Assembly: GCA_027487315.1 (NCBI GenBank)
Contig: JAIYDW010000076.1
Span: forward strand, 1-64,000
Direction: 5' to 3'
Source: Verrucomicrobiaceae bacterium
Lineage (GTDB): Bacteria > Verrucomicrobiota > Verrucomicrobiia > Verrucomicrobiales > Verrucomicrobiaceae
Length of the DNA stretch: 64,000 bases
Under the pieces are notes generated by a model that made no database searches, was not told the origin of the DNA, and saw nothing but the letters and a program-made list of their open reading frames with translations. The position numbers and the translations under genes are program-made. This document shows positions 51,569 to 60,801 of this stretch, in pieces; the stretch's first letter is position 1, and every line of letters starts with the position of its first letter.

Positions 51569-53662
51569 ATGGCGAAAGGCTGTCGCACGACGATGAAGAC
51601 ACACACTCGATACACGACGGGAAAGACTGGGGTTCAGGGTTGGCTGATCATGCTGCTGGCGCTGGGGTTGGTCTGGATGACGAAGTTGGATGAGGCGCGG
51701 GCGGTGACGCGGGAGCGGGAGGCTCCGGTTTTGCGACCGGGGGATTCGGATCGGACGGAGGCTCCGTATTTTACGGTGGAAGGTGTGGATGGGGGGCGGG
51801 TGGATGCGTTTCCGGTGAAGCGCACGGGGGTGAAGGCGAAAGTGTCGGGGATCATCGCGGAGGTGGAGGTGGTGCAGGTGTATGCGAATGAGGCGGAGGT
51901 GCCGCTAGAGGCGGTGTATGTGTTTCCGGGATCAACACGGGCGGCGGTGCAGGGGCTGGAGATGCGGATTGGGGAGCGGGTGATTCGGGCGCAGATTCAG
52001 GAGAAGGGGGCGGCGCGGGCGGGTTATGAGAAGGCGAAGGCGGAGAAGAAGAACACGACCCTGCTGGAACAGGAGCGCCCGAATGTGTTCAAGATGAGTG
52101 TGGCGAACATCGCGCCGGGGGCGGAGGTGGAGGTGCGGCTGACTTACACGGAGGTGTTGCGGCCGACAGAGCGAGTTTATGAGTTTGTGTTTCCGACGGT
52201 GGTAGGGCCGAGGTATGCGGGGGCAGGCGGGAAGAAGGAAGCCTGGGTGGGGAATCCGTTTTTGAAGGAGGGCACGGCGACGCCGATGGGGTTTGAGTTT
52301 GAAATGAGTCTGAATGCGGGGATGGCGGTGCAGAGTCTGGCGTGCGCGAGTCATGAGGCGGAGGTGACGTTTTCTCATGCGACGTCGGCGGTGGTGAAAC
52401 TGAAGGCTGGGGCGGCGGCGGATCGGGATGTTGTGGTGCGGTATCAATTGGCGGATGCGAAGGTGGCGACGGGGTTGCTTTTGGAGAAGGGGCAGGAGGA
52501 GAACTTCTTTTTGCTGAATGTGCAGCCACCGGCCCGGGTGACGCCGGATCAGGTGCCGGCGCGGGAGTATGTGTTCATTGTGGATGTGTCGGGGTCGATG
52601 GATGGGTTTCCGATTCGGACGGCACAGTTGTTGATGGCGGATTTGGTGGGTGGATTGCGAGCGGAGGATCGGTTCAATGTGATGACGTTTGCGAGCGGGA
52701 GTGAGTTGATGGCGGATCGATCGGTGAGGGCGGATGCAGCTGCGGTGCGAAGGGCGTTGGATTTGGTGACGAATAAACGGGGGAGTGGTGGGACGGAGTT
52801 GCTGCCGGCGTTGAAGCGGGCGCTGGCGCTGCCGCGTGAGGAGGGGATGGCGCGGTGTGTGGTGCTGGTGACGGATGGGTATGTGAGTGTGGAGGGAGAA
52901 GCGTTTGATTTGATGCGGGAGCGGCTTGGGGAGGCGGCGTTTTTCACGTTTGGGATTGGTTCGAGTGTGAACCGGCATTTGCTGGAGGGATTGGCGCACA
53001 TTGGTGGTGGGGAGCCGTTTGTTGTGCTGAACGAGTCGGCGGCGCGGGCGGAGGCGAAGCGGTTCATGCAGTATGTGAGCGCTCCGGTGCTGACGCAGGT
53101 GAAGGTCGCGTTTGAGGGCTTTGCGGTGAATGACGTGCAGCCTGTGGTGGTGCCGGATGTGTATGCGGACAGGCCGGTGATGGTGGGGGGCAAGTGGAAG
53201 GGGGAGGCGCGGGGGCGGATCAAGGTGAGTGGGCTGGCGGCGGGGCGGCCGTATGAGGCGTGGATTGATGTGGCGGGTGAGGCGGCGAAGGCTGGTGCGA
53301 TGGTGAATCCGGCGCTGAGGAGCTATTGGGCGCGGGAGCGGGTGCGTGAGTTGAGCGACTACGCGGGGCTGAGTGATCGGGAGAAGAACCGTACGCAGGC
53401 GGAGGTGACGGCGCTGGGGCTGAAGTATGGGCTGCTGACGGAGTACACGTCGTTTCTGGCGGTGGATGAGAGGCCACAGCCGGAGCTTTTGGCCAAGGCG
53501 TCGGTGCCGGTGATGCAGCCGCTGCCGATTCCGCAGGGGGTGAGTCAGAGTGCGGTGAGTATCACGGGCAATGCGGGGTCAACGCCGGAGCCGGGGGTGA
53601 TGAGTTTGCTGATGCTGAGTCTGGCGGCGCTTTGGATGCAGCGGCGCAGAGTGCGGGTTTGA
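51569..53662 (+). CDS. VIT and VWA domain protein with PEP-CTERM sorting tail
   Basis: From the ATG at 51569 the protein is 697 residues. A signal peptide (GWLIMLLALGLVWM) is followed by a VIT domain (VSGIIAEVEVVQVYANEAEVPLEAVYVFP, EVEVRLTYTEVL) and a VWA domain with MIDAS D-V-S-G-S (YVFIVDVSGSMDGFP, about 338) and FGIGSSVNRHLLEGLA. The C-terminus reads STPEPGVMSLLMLSLAALWMQRRRVRV in two parts: PEP motif, hydrophobic helix and Arg cluster, a PEP-CTERM signal handled by exosortase. VIT+VWA proteins with sorting tails are found on many environmental bacteria; no exosortase gene is in the window. Confidence 0.9.
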   Translation: MAKGCRTTMKTHTRYTTGKTGVQGWLIMLLALGLVWMTKLDEARAVTREREAPVLRPGDSDRTEAPYFTVEGVDGGRVDAFPVKRTGVKAKVSGIIAEVEVVQVYANEAEVPLEAVYVFPGSTRAAVQGLEMRIGERVIRAQIQEKGAARAGYEKAKAEKKNTTLLEQERPNVFKMSVANIAPGAEVEVRLTYTEVLRPTERVYEFVFPTVVGPRYAGAGGKKEAWVGNPFLKEGTATPMGFEFEMSLNAGMAVQSLACASHEAEVTFSHATSAVVKLKAGAAADRDVVVRYQLADAKVATGLLLEKGQEENFFLLNVQPPARVTPDQVPAREYVFIVDVSGSMDGFPIRTAQLLMADLVGGLRAEDRFNVMTFASGSELMADRSVRADAAAVRRALDLVTNKRGSGGTELLPALKRALALPREEGMARCVVLVTDGYVSVEGEAFDLMRERLGEAAFFTFGIGSSVNRHLLEGLAHIGGGEPFVVLNESAARAEAKRFMQYVSAPVLTQVKVAFEGFAVNDVQPVVVPDVYADRPVMVGGKWKGEARGRIKVSGLAAGRPYEAWIDVAGEAAKAGAMVNPALRSYWARERVRELSDYAGLSDREKNRTQAEVTALGLKYGLLTEYTSFLAVDERPQPELLAKASVPVMQPLPIPQGVSQSAVSITGNAGSTPEPGVMSLLMLSLAALWMQRRRVRV

Positions 53663-53692
53663 CTGGAGTGTCCCGTTTGAGTTAGCCAAGAC

Positions 53693-54223
53693 TTAGCGGC
53701 GACGGCAGGCTTCCGTGTAGAAGGCGTTGCCTTCTCCGAGGGGGAGGCCGAGGTCGCCGGTGAGTTTGTAGAGGGCGCCGGTGTCGACGTATTCGGGGAG
53801 GCCATCGGGGGTTTCGACGAATTTGTTGCAGCCGAAGCACATTTCGAAGACGGCGACGACTTCGCCTTTAGCGCCGTAAAAGACGTAGGCGTGGTGGGGT
53901 TTGTAGCAGGGGGTGCGGGCTTGTTTGTCCTGCGAGGTGGTGAGGGCGTTGGTGAGGGTGGTGACTTGGGCGGGGGTGAGTTTGACACCTTTGGGGTCCA
54001 TGACGCCTTTATGCATGCGACCGTTGATGAAGAAGGAGCCTTCTTTTTCGGCGGTGTAGTCGTAGCAGTAGGCGCGGACTTCGGTGAAGGGTTTGCCGGG
54101 CCAATTGACGGTGGTACCGACGGCAGGTGATGGGGCGGCTCCGACACCGAAGTAGGGGACGGTGGAACAGGAGGCGAGGAGGGTGGAGACGGTGAGCGCG
54201 GCGAGGAGGCGGAAGGTGTTCAT
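53693..54223 (-). CDS. Putative outer-membrane lipoprotein, heme/metal-like Cys-rich
   Basis: The 176-residue protein has a lipobox LLASC (Cys19) after a signal peptide (MNTFRLLAALTVST). The mature protein contains YCYDYTAEKEGSFFINGRMHKGVM, TPCYKPHHAYVFY and EMCFGCNKF with a C-x2-C pair and several His, which could bind a metal, plus YTEACRRR at the end. I do not recognise the family. It lies at the 3' side of the suf operon, 116 bases downstream of the sufD stop, on the same strand, separated by a terminator-like hairpin. Confidence 0.7.
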   Translation of the reverse strand: MNTFRLLAALTVSTLLASCSTVPYFGVGAAPSPAVGTTVNWPGKPFTEVRAYCYDYTAEKEGSFFINGRMHKGVMDPKGVKLTPAQVTTLTNALTTSQDKQARTPCYKPHHAYVFYGAKGEVVAVFEMCFGCNKFVETPDGLPEYVDTGALYKLTGDLGLPLGEGNAFYTEACRRR

Positions 54224-54311
54224 GGGTGTGTCGTGACACTCATGAACTAGGATTGGCTGAGGGCAAGTGAAAGGGCAGAGGGCTTCCCGCTTGGTTGGGT
54301 TGGCGGAAAAC

Positions 54312-54332
54312 GGGCAACCAAGATGGTTGCCC
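54312..54332 (-). terminator. Terminator-like hairpin after sufD
   Basis: Perfect 9-bp stem GGGCAACCA / TGGTTGCCC with a TCT/AGA loop, five bases after the sufD stop codon in the transcribed direction and followed by GTTTT. It likely ends the fur-suf transcript. Confidence 0.75.
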
Positions 54333-54336
54333 TACC

Positions 54337-55641
54337 TTAGGCGATGCTGGCGAGTTTGGACTCGATGCGTTGCTCGATGAGGTGGCGGAGGGGTTCGTGG
54401 TCGAGGCGTGAGAGGGTGTCTTCGAGGAAGCCTTGGACGATGAGCTTGCGGGAGTCGTGATCGTTGATGCCGCGGGCTTTGAGGTAGAAGAGTTCTTCGT
54501 CACTGACGGGGCTGCTGGTGCTGCCGTGGCTGCATTTGACCTGATCGGCGTTGATTTCGAGGCCGGGCATGGAGTTGGCCTCGGCTTCCTCGCTGTTGAT
54601 GAGGTTGCGGCAGGTCTGGTAGGCGTCGGTGAAGTGGGCGCCTTCATCGACGGTGATGAGACCGGCGAAGATGGTGCGGGAGGTGTCGTAGAGGGCGTTT
54701 TTGTAAAGGAGGTCGCTGCCGGTGTGAGGGGCGGCGTGGTGCTGGAGGGTGCGCTGATCGACGACTTGGGAGGCGGTGGGCAGGGAGATGGAGATCATGT
54801 CGCTGCGGCTGCCTTGGCCGAGGAGGTCGCTGATGCTCTCGCTGCGGGAGAAGGCGGCGCCGAGTTGGACCTGGAAGGATTTGATTTGGGAGTCGCGATG
54901 GGCGGAGGTGGAGGAGAGGTGGAGGGCGGTGGCAGCGTTGCCGAGCTCCTGGCAATGAGCGTAGGTGATGCGGCCGCCGGGCTGGGCGACAAAATCGGCC
55001 ACGGCACAACTGAAGGCAGGGATTTCGCCGAGGGTGCGGTAGTGGTCGACGACGGTGACGGAGGCGTTGTCGCCAGCGACGATGAGGGTATGGGGAAAGA
55101 TGGCAGCGTTCTCGGTAGCGACCCAATGGAAGACTTCGATGGGGTTTTCGACGACGACGTTTTTGGGGACGATGACGACGATACCGGCCTGGACGTGGGC
55201 GAGGTGAAGGGCAGCGAATTTGGCGGAGCCGAGGGCGGCCTCGCGTTGCATGAAGTGTTGTTGGACGACCTCGGGGTGTTTGATGAGGGCGTCGGTGAGG
55301 GTTTCGCAGATAACGCCTTCGGGGAGGGCGTGGGTGTCCGACTGGACGAGTTGGTCGTTGACGAAAATCAATCGGGCAGCGGTGTCGGAGAGGCCGATGG
55401 AGGAGGCGACGGCTTCAGCTTCGGCGGATTCGGGCGCGGGCGTGGCGCGGTGGAAGGCGGCGGGGTCGAGGCGTTTGGCGTTGGAGTAGCGCCAGTGTTC
55501 GTCTTTGATGCCGGGGATGGGTAGGGAGTCGAAGGTGGTCCAGGCGGTGGTGGCGCGTTCGGCGAACCATTGCGGCAGGTCGGCGGAGGGCGTGGGCGCT
55601 GTGGTGGCGAGGGAGGCGGGAGCGGTGAGGGTGTCGGGCAT
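54337..55641 (-). CDS. sufD: Fe-S cluster assembly protein SufD
   Basis: The ATG at 55641 gives 434 residues. The protein has the SufBD fold: GIKDEHWRYSNAKRL near residue 45, VQAGIVVIVPKNVVVENPIEVFHW, AHCQELGNAATALHLSSTSAHRDSQIKS, TVDEGAHFTDAYQTCRNLINS and SPVSDEELFYLKARGI near the end. It forms the scaffold SufBCD with SufB and SufC and helps load iron. The frame extends to 56004 but that stretch lies inside sufB. The spacer to sufB holds a GCAAGCC hairpin repeat (55694). Confidence 0.93.
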   Translation of the reverse strand: MPDTLTAPASLATTAPTPSADLPQWFAERATTAWTTFDSLPIPGIKDEHWRYSNAKRLDPAAFHRATPAPESAEAEAVASSIGLSDTAARLIFVNDQLVQSDTHALPEGVICETLTDALIKHPEVVQQHFMQREAALGSAKFAALHLAHVQAGIVVIVPKNVVVENPIEVFHWVATENAAIFPHTLIVAGDNASVTVVDHYRTLGEIPAFSCAVADFVAQPGGRITYAHCQELGNAATALHLSSTSAHRDSQIKSFQVQLGAAFSRSESISDLLGQGSRSDMISISLPTASQVVDQRTLQHHAAPHTGSDLLYKNALYDTSRTIFAGLITVDEGAHFTDAYQTCRNLINSEEAEANSMPGLEINADQVKCSHGSTSSPVSDEELFYLKARGINDHDSRKLIVQGFLEDTLSRLDHEPLRHLIEQRIESKLASIA

Positions 55642-55693
55642 GTTTGAGGGAGGAAGAGGCGTGCTCAGCGAAAGGTATTTTGAAGTCGATGAG

Positions 55694-55720
55694 GTGGGGC
55701 AAGCCAGCGGATTGCTCCAC
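55694..55720. repeat. GCAAGCC hairpin repeat, third copy
   Basis: GTGGGGCAAGC-CAGCGGA-TTGCTCCAC, an imperfect hairpin related to the pair after proS (30402-30457). It lies between sufB and sufD, within the operon. Confidence 0.75.
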
Positions 55721-55727
55721 CTTTGGG

Positions 55728-57146
55728 TCAGCCGACGCTGCCTTCCATTTCGAGGTCGATAAGGCGTTTGAGTTCGACGCTGTATTCCATGGGGAACTCT
55801 TTCACCAGGTCGTTGATGAAGCCGTTGACGGAGAGGGACATGGCTTCGGCTTCGGTGAGGCCGCGTTGCATGAGGTAGAAGATCTGGTCTTCGCTGACTT
55901 GGGAGACGGAGGCTTCGTGCTGGGTGGCGTGTTTGTTGCCTTTGACGGAGATGGCGGGGTAGGTGTCGGTGCGGGAACTGCTGTTGATGAGCAGGGCGTC
56001 GCACTCGGTGTTGTTTTTGCAGCCTTTGAGGTGCTTGGGGATGTGGACTTGACCACGGTAGGTGGAGCGGCCTTCGCCGATGGAGATGGACTTCCAGACG
56101 ACGTTGGAGGTGGTGTCGTCGGCGAGGTGGATCATCTTGGCACCAGTGTCCTGGTGCTGGCCGGAGTTGGCGAGGGCGATGGAGATGACTTCACCACGGG
56201 CGCGTTTGCCTTTCATGATGACACCAGGGTACTTCATGGTGAGGCGGGAGCCGATGTTGCAGTCGATCCAGCGGACTTCTGCGTCTTCGTGGGCGATGCC
56301 GCGTTTGGTGACGAGGTTGAAGACGTTGGAACTCCAGTTTTGCACGGTGACGTACTGGATTTTGGCGCCTTTCATGGCGACGAGTTCGACGACGGCGGAA
56401 TGGAGGGTGGAGGTTTCGAATTTGGGGGCGGTGCAGCCTTCCATGTACATGATCTCGGAACCTTCATCGGCGATGATGAGGGTGCGCTCAAACTGGCCGA
56501 ACTGTTCGGAGTTGATGCGGAAATAGGCCTGCAAAGGGTGGCTGACTTTGACGCCTTTGGGGACGTAGATGAAGGAGCCGCCGGAGAAGACGGCGCTGTT
56601 GAGGGCGCTGAATTTGTTGTCGGAGGTGGGGATGACTTTGCCGAACCACGGGCGGAAGATCTCGGGGTATTTGTGGAGGCCTTCGGTGGAGTTGACGAAG
56701 ATGACGCCTTGGTCTTCGAGGACTTTTTTGACGTTGGAGTAGGCGGCTTCGGAGTCGTATTGGGCTTCGACACCGGCGAGGAATTTGCGTTCCTGCTCAG
56801 GGATGCCGAGGCGTTCGAAGGTGCGCTTGACGTCTTCGGGGACTTCGTCCCAGGAGCGCTTGGGCTTTTGGCCGTCGGAGAGGTAGTAACGGAATTCTTC
56901 AAAGTGGATGTTATCCAGGTCTTTGGTGGCCCAGTGGGTGGGCATGGGTTTGGAGTTGAAGATTTCGAGGGCTTTGTGGCGGAACTCGCGGATCCAGTCG
57001 GGGTCGTTTTTGACATCGCTGATGTAGTCCACTGTGCGCGGGCTGACGCCGAAGCCGGCGTCGAATTTGTTCCGCTCGGGGAAGGTGAAGTCGCCGATGT
57101 TGTCGGCTTTGATGTCGGTGATGTCGTTGTCGAGGGCGGTGACCAT
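55728..57146 (-). CDS. sufB: Fe-S cluster assembly scaffold SufB
   Basis: The 472-residue protein has the characteristic SufB regions: [80 protein letters not shown] (with the conserved C in xxCDSLLI) and [20 protein letters not shown]. It is the cysteine-containing scaffold on which new Fe-S clusters form with SufC and SufD. An ACAGGATT repeat lies 18 bases upstream of its ATG. Confidence 0.96.
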   Translation of the reverse strand: MVTALDNDITDIKADNIGDFTFPERNKFDAGFGVSPRTVDYISDVKNDPDWIREFRHKALEIFNSKPMPTHWATKDLDNIHFEEFRYYLSDGQKPKRSWDEVPEDVKRTFERLGIPEQERKFLAGVEAQYDSEAAYSNVKKVLEDQGVIFVNSTEGLHKYPEIFRPWFGKVIPTSDNKFSALNSAVFSGGSFIYVPKGVKVSHPLQAYFRINSEQFGQFERTLIIADEGSEIMYMEGCTAPKFETSTLHSAVVELVAMKGAKIQYVTVQNWSSNVFNLVTKRGIAHEDAEVRWIDCNIGSRLTMKYPGVIMKGKRARGEVISIALANSGQHQDTGAKMIHLADDTTSNVVWKSISIGEGRSTYRGQVHIPKHLKGCKNNTECDALLINSSSRTDTYPAISVKGNKHATQHEASVSQVSEDQIFYLMQRGLTEAEAMSLSVNGFINDLVKEFPMEYSVELKRLIDLEMEGSVG

Positions 57147-57164
57147 AATGGGGGGCCTTTCTTG

Positions 57165-57202
57165 GGACAGGATTGACGGGATTTTGGGAGGATTAACAGG
57201 AT
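57165..57202 (-). repeat. ACAGGATT repeat, copy ii
   Basis: GGGACAGGATTGACGGGATTTTG followed by GGATTAACAGGAT, between sufC and sufB, 18 bases upstream of the sufB ATG and read as AATCCTGT on the coding strand. Confidence 0.82.
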
Positions 57203-57206
57203 GGGG

Positions 57207-57962
57207 CTAGGCGGTAGCGAGGACTTCGTCTTTGACCCAGTCGTAGCCTTTTTCTTCGAGTTTGAGGGCGAGGTCTTTGCCGCCGGTGAGGACGATTTGG
57301 CCATCCATGAGGACGTGGACGATGTCGGGCTGGATGTAGTCGAGCAGGCGCTGGTAGTGGGTGATGAGGAGGAAGCCGCGGGACTCGCTGCGCATGGCAT
57401 TGACGCCGCGGGCGACGACTTTGAGGGCGTCGATGTCGAGGCCGGAGTCGGTTTCGTCGAGGATGGCGTATTTGGGTTCCAGCATCATGAGCTGGAGGAT
57501 CTCGTTGCGTTTTTTCTCGCCACCGGAGAAGCCTTCGTTGACGGAGCGGCCGGTGAAGGAGCGATCCATTTCAAGCTGGTCCATGCGGGTGTAGAGTTGT
57601 TTGTAGAAGGCGACGGCGTCGATGTCTTCGCCTTCCGGGAGGCGGGCTTTGAGGGCGGCGCGAAGGAAGTTGGCGTTGGAGACGCCGGGGATTTCGTGGG
57701 GGTATTGGAAGGCGAGGAAGAGGCCGGTACGGGCGCGGGCGTCGACTTCAAGGTCGAGGATGTTTTGGCCGTCGAGGGTGACGGTGCCTGCGGTGACTTC
57801 ATAGTCGCTGTGGCCGGAGAGGACTTTCGACAAGGTGCTTTTGCCGGAGCCGTTGGGGCCCATGATGGCGTGCACTTCACCGGGGTTGATGGTGAGGTTG
57901 AGGCCGTTGAGGATTTGACGGTCGGGGATTTGGGCGGTGAGGTTTTCGATGACGAGGGACAT
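57207..57962 (-). CDS. sufC: Fe-S cluster assembly ATPase SufC
   Basis: The ATG at 57962 gives 251 residues. It has Walker A GPNGSGKS (35-42), the signature [12 protein letters not shown] (145-156), Walker B-D-loop [10 protein letters not shown] (167-176), and [12 protein letters not shown] (His switch). This is the ABC-type ATPase of the SUF complex. The start is immediately followed upstream by the ACAGGATT repeat (57977-58016). Confidence 0.96.
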   Translation of the reverse strand: MSLVIENLTAQIPDRQILNGLNLTINPGEVHAIMGPNGSGKSTLSKVLSGHSDYEVTAGTVTLDGQNILDLEVDARARTGLFLAFQYPHEIPGVSNANFLRAALKARLPEGEDIDAVAFYKQLYTRMDQLEMDRSFTGRSVNEGFSGGEKKRNEILQLMMLEPKYAILDETDSGLDIDALKVVARGVNAMRSESRGFLLITHYQRLLDYIQPDIVHVLMDGQIVLTGGKDLALKLEEKGYDWVKDEVLATA

Positions 57963-57976
57963 GAGGGCGATTTTTG

Positions 57977-58016
57977 GGGACAGGATTGACAGGATTTTGA
58001 AAGGATTAACGGGATT
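57977..58016 (-). repeat. ACAGGATT repeat, copy iii
   Basis: GGGGACAGGATTGACAGGATTTTG..GGATTAACGGGATT, between fur and sufC, 14 bases upstream of the sufC ATG and overlapping the fur 3' end. Confidence 0.82.
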
Positions 58017-58467
58017 TTTTGGTGGCGCAGGCGGGGCAGAGGCCGTGGATGGCGACTTCGGTGTGGGAGACGGTGGAGCCTGCGGGGAGGTTCCAGAAAT
58101 GGGTGGGGTCGAGGGGTTTGATGGGGTGGGCATCGGAGACGCTGCCGCAGGATTCGCAATGGAAGTGGACGTGTTCCTGGATGTTGGCGCAGTAGCGAGC
58201 TTGGGCGCGTTCGACCTGGACGAGTTTGATGAGGCCGTGGCCGGTGAGGTGCTCGAGGCAGTTGTAAACGGTGGCGAGGGAGATGCCGGGGGAGCGGCCT
58301 TTGACGCGGTCAAAGACGTCGTAGGCGGTGGGGTGGTCGGTGGATTCGGCGAGGACTTGGAAGACTTCGCGCCGATGAGGGGTGAGGCGGGCGTCGGTGC
58401 CGAGCACGGCCAGACGGCAATCCAGGCCGGAGGGCTTGGGGGCGGTGGAGGCTGGGGATTTGCGCAT
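58006..58467 (-). CDS. fur: Fur-family metalloregulator
   Basis: The 153-residue protein has the winged-helix DNA-binding half ([38 protein letters not shown]) and the C-terminal metal/dimer half with HVHFHC (99-104), C104-x2-C107 and C144-x2-C147 structural zinc pairs. The GISLATVYN helix is typical of Fur and PerR. It is upstream of sufCBD in the same direction and probably controls the operon. A perfect inverted repeat lies 23-49 bases upstream of its start. The metal (Fe, Mn or peroxide sensing) cannot be decided by sequence alone. Confidence 0.9.
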   Translation of the reverse strand: MRKSPASTAPKPSGLDCRLAVLGTDARLTPHRREVFQVLAESTDHPTAYDVFDRVKGRSPGISLATVYNCLEHLTGHGLIKLVQVERAQARYCANIQEHVHFHCESCGSVSDAHPIKPLDPTHFWNLPAGSTVSHTEVAIHGLCPACATKKSR

Positions 58468-58489
58468 TGGGATGAAGAACTCGGCTTTA

Positions 58490-58516
58490 GAATTAGAACA
58501 AGAATGATTCTAATTC
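58490..58516. promoter_or_regulatory. Putative Fur/PerR-type operator
   Basis: Perfect 9-bp inverted repeat GAATTAGAA-(9 bases)-TTCTAATTC, with an inner AGAAT-G-ATTCT at 58501-58511. Arms and spacing resemble Fur-family boxes. It lies 23 bases upstream of the fur ATG and 125 bases upstream of the sigma factor gene on the other strand, in an AT-rich stretch unlike its surroundings. Confidence 0.7.
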
Positions 58517-58640
58517 AAATGGGAAACGGTGGGGTTTGGGGTTGGGACGCTTTTTTTCCTTCAAAATCTTTTTTTCTGTCAGGTTTGGGCTGGGTCGGAC
58601 AAAGAGAGTGTGGAGAAGGTGATGGCTTTCTTTTTTGACG

Positions 58641-59168
58641 ATGAATTCTGACCCTGAACAATTTCTTCCGCTGTTTCTGGCTGCCCAGTCGGATTTGCGA
58701 GCGTTCATCGGGGCGACGGTGCGGGATCGGGCGCTGAGGGAGGATGTGTTTCAGGAGGTGGCGATGGTGTTGTGGCGGACGTTTGAGCGGTTTGATTCGA
58801 GTCGGTCGTTTGGGGCGTGGGCGCGGGGGGTTGCGGCGCGGAAGATCATGGAGGATCGGCGGGTGCGGGCGAAGCTGCCAGATTACTGCACTTTGGAGAC
58901 GTTGGAGGTGCTGTCGGAGAGTTTTGAGACGCAGGAGGCGCAATCGGGGTGGGCGGAGCGGGAGCAGGCTTTGGCGTATTGCTTGGAGTTGCTGCCGGAG
59001 CGGTCGGCGAAGGTGATGTCGGCGAAGTATGGGCGGGGCGAGGCGGCGGAACAGATCGCGGGGGAGATGGGTTTGACGTTGGAGGCGGTGTATCAGGCGT
59101 TGAGCCGGGTGCGGAAACAACTGCGGGAGTGTGTGCAGCGGCGGCTGGGGCTGCCGATTCACGAATGA
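58641..59168 (+). CDS. ECF RNA polymerase sigma factor (Rhodopirellula/Verrucomicrobium family)
   Basis: The ATG at 58641 gives 175 residues; the frame also starts with TTG at 58635. It has a sigma-70 region 2 (LRAFIGATVRDRALREDVFQEVAMVLWRTFERFDSSRSFGAWARG) and a region 4 helix-turn-helix (RGEAAEQIAGEMGLTLEAVYQALSRVRKQL). This is the layout of the ECF subfamily widespread in Planctomycetes/Verrucomicrobia. A membrane protein gene follows directly (59173) and is the likely regulatory partner. It is divergent from fur. Confidence 0.93.
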   Translation: MNSDPEQFLPLFLAAQSDLRAFIGATVRDRALREDVFQEVAMVLWRTFERFDSSRSFGAWARGVAARKIMEDRRVRAKLPDYCTLETLEVLSESFETQEAQSGWAEREQALAYCLELLPERSAKVMSAKYGRGEAAEQIAGEMGLTLEAVYQALSRVRKQLRECVQRRLGLPIHE

Positions 59169-59172
59169 AGCG

Positions 59173-60765
59173 ATGAAGACACCTCTCGACATGCGTGAGT
59201 TTGCCCGGCTGAACCAGCTTTGGTTGGATGGTCGTGCGACGGCGGAGGAAGCGGCGTTGCATTGGCAGATGGTGGTGGAGCATGCGGAGTGTGCGCGGGA
59301 GTTGGCGGCTGCGGCGCGGTTTGAGGCACTTTTGGAGAAGAAGATGAGTGAGGCGAGTGAGGAGACGAAGGCGGCGGGGGTGCTGGCGACGGCGTCGGTG
59401 CGGCGTGAAGAGGTGAGGCGGGTGACGAATTGGAAAGGTGTGGTGAAACCGATGCTGAAGGTGGCAGCTTTGATTGCGGTGGGCGGGTTGTTGTGGTGGG
59501 TTTTGGGTCGGGATGGCTGGGACAGTGGGCCGAAGCAGGAGGTGGTGAGCAGGCGAGTGCGGGGGCCGGAGGTGAGGCCGGAAGGGGTGTTGCCAGTGGA
59601 GAGGGAGCCTAAGCCGGAGGTGGTTCCTGGAGTGGTGGCGGCGGGAGCGACCGAGTGGACGGTGGATTCTTTGCGGACCTGGCTGAATGGGTATTTTTTG
59701 AGAGGGGTGGATTTGAAGCAGGTGCCGCTGAAGGAGGCGCTGGGGCGGTTGCAGGCGGACATGATGGCGGTGAATTTCATGGGGGCTGAGGTGGTGGGTC
59801 GGCTGCGGGTGACGGTGTCTGCGGATGCGGCGGGGCGGCGGGTTTCGCTCAAGACGGGGTCGATTTCATTTTTGAAGGCGATTGAGGCTTTGGCGACGCA
59901 AGCGGGGTGTGAGGTGGAGGTGGGGGATTTGCTGCTGGCGTTGGAGTCGAAGGCGCAGCCGTTTCCGCAGCCGACAGCGCGGCATGATTTGAGAGAGGTG
60001 TTGGCGGGGCGATTTGATGCGAACGGGGTAGCGGAGGCGGATCGGCCGGACTTGATGGCAAAGGTGTGGGAGGATGCGGTGGCGCAGGGTTTTGTCACGG
60101 CGGATGCAGTGGGTGGGGGGTCGGTGCGATTGACGCAGGGGCAGGTGGAAACGTTGAGGGGGTTGGCGGAGGCGCGTGGCCAAGTGGAGCAATTGCCGGC
60201 GCAGCAGTATCAGATGCGGTTGGTGGCGGGGGGAGCTTTTGTGCCTGGGCAGGTGATTAATGAGGGGGAGGTGAAGCAGATTTTGGCGCAGCCGGCGAGT
60301 GAGGGTTCGGTGAAGGTGGTGGTGGTGAAGCCGGGGCAGCGGGTGGCGATTGATGAGGGAAATGAGGTGGCGGGGTCGGGGATGGAGTTCGAGGTGATGC
60401 CGGTGGGTCAGGGGTGGCAGTTGGGATTTTTTGGTGGGCGGGGACCGTCGAGTTTGGTGCCGTCTGGAGGGATCCGGATCGCTGGAAGGAGCGTGACTGC
60501 GGGTGATGCGGCGAGTCAGTTGAATTCGAATGCGGTGGTGGCTACGGCGGGTGTTTTGGTGTTGAGCGGGCAGGGGGCGGTGATGGAGATGGCGATGGGT
60601 GCCGCGGGGTCGACGGGTGCGGATGGGGCGGGGAGACTTAGTTTTTCGAATGCGGCATCGAGCAGTTTGCAAGTGAGCGGCGGTGGGACGTGGATGACCC
60701 ATTCGGTGGGTTCTTCCCAGGTGTTATTGCTGCCGGTGAACCCGCCGGAGGGGACTGCTCCTTGA
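59173..60765 (+). CDS. Membrane-anchored protein with an STN-like domain, partner of the ECF sigma factor
   Basis: From the ATG at 59173 the protein is 530 residues. A cytoplasmic N-terminal part (LNQLWLDGRATAEEAALHWQM, charged helices) is followed by one transmembrane helix (PMLKVAALIAVGGLLWWVLG, about 96-115), a Pro-rich linker, and a periplasmic region with VSLKTGSISFLKAIEALATQ (about 225-245), an STN-type repeat like secretins and TonB receptors. A later part has YQMRLVAGGAFVPGQVI and VKVVVVKPGQRVAIDEGNEV. It is in the position of an anti-sigma factor, but lacks a clear FecR or ZAS domain, so that role is inferred. Confidence 0.72.
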   Translation: MKTPLDMREFARLNQLWLDGRATAEEAALHWQMVVEHAECARELAAAARFEALLEKKMSEASEETKAAGVLATASVRREEVRRVTNWKGVVKPMLKVAALIAVGGLLWWVLGRDGWDSGPKQEVVSRRVRGPEVRPEGVLPVEREPKPEVVPGVVAAGATEWTVDSLRTWLNGYFLRGVDLKQVPLKEALGRLQADMMAVNFMGAEVVGRLRVTVSADAAGRRVSLKTGSISFLKAIEALATQAGCEVEVGDLLLALESKAQPFPQPTARHDLREVLAGRFDANGVAEADRPDLMAKVWEDAVAQGFVTADAVGGGSVRLTQGQVETLRGLAEARGQVEQLPAQQYQMRLVAGGAFVPGQVINEGEVKQILAQPASEGSVKVVVVKPGQRVAIDEGNEVAGSGMEFEVMPVGQGWQLGFFGGRGPSSLVPSGGIRIAGRSVTAGDAASQLNSNAVVATAGVLVLSGQGAVMEMAMGAAGSTGADGAGRLSFSNAASSSLQVSGGGTWMTHSVGSSQVLLLPVNPPEGTAP

Positions 60766-60801
60766 TTTTTCATTCGCTTTTGAACCCATCTTAATCCTAC
60801 C

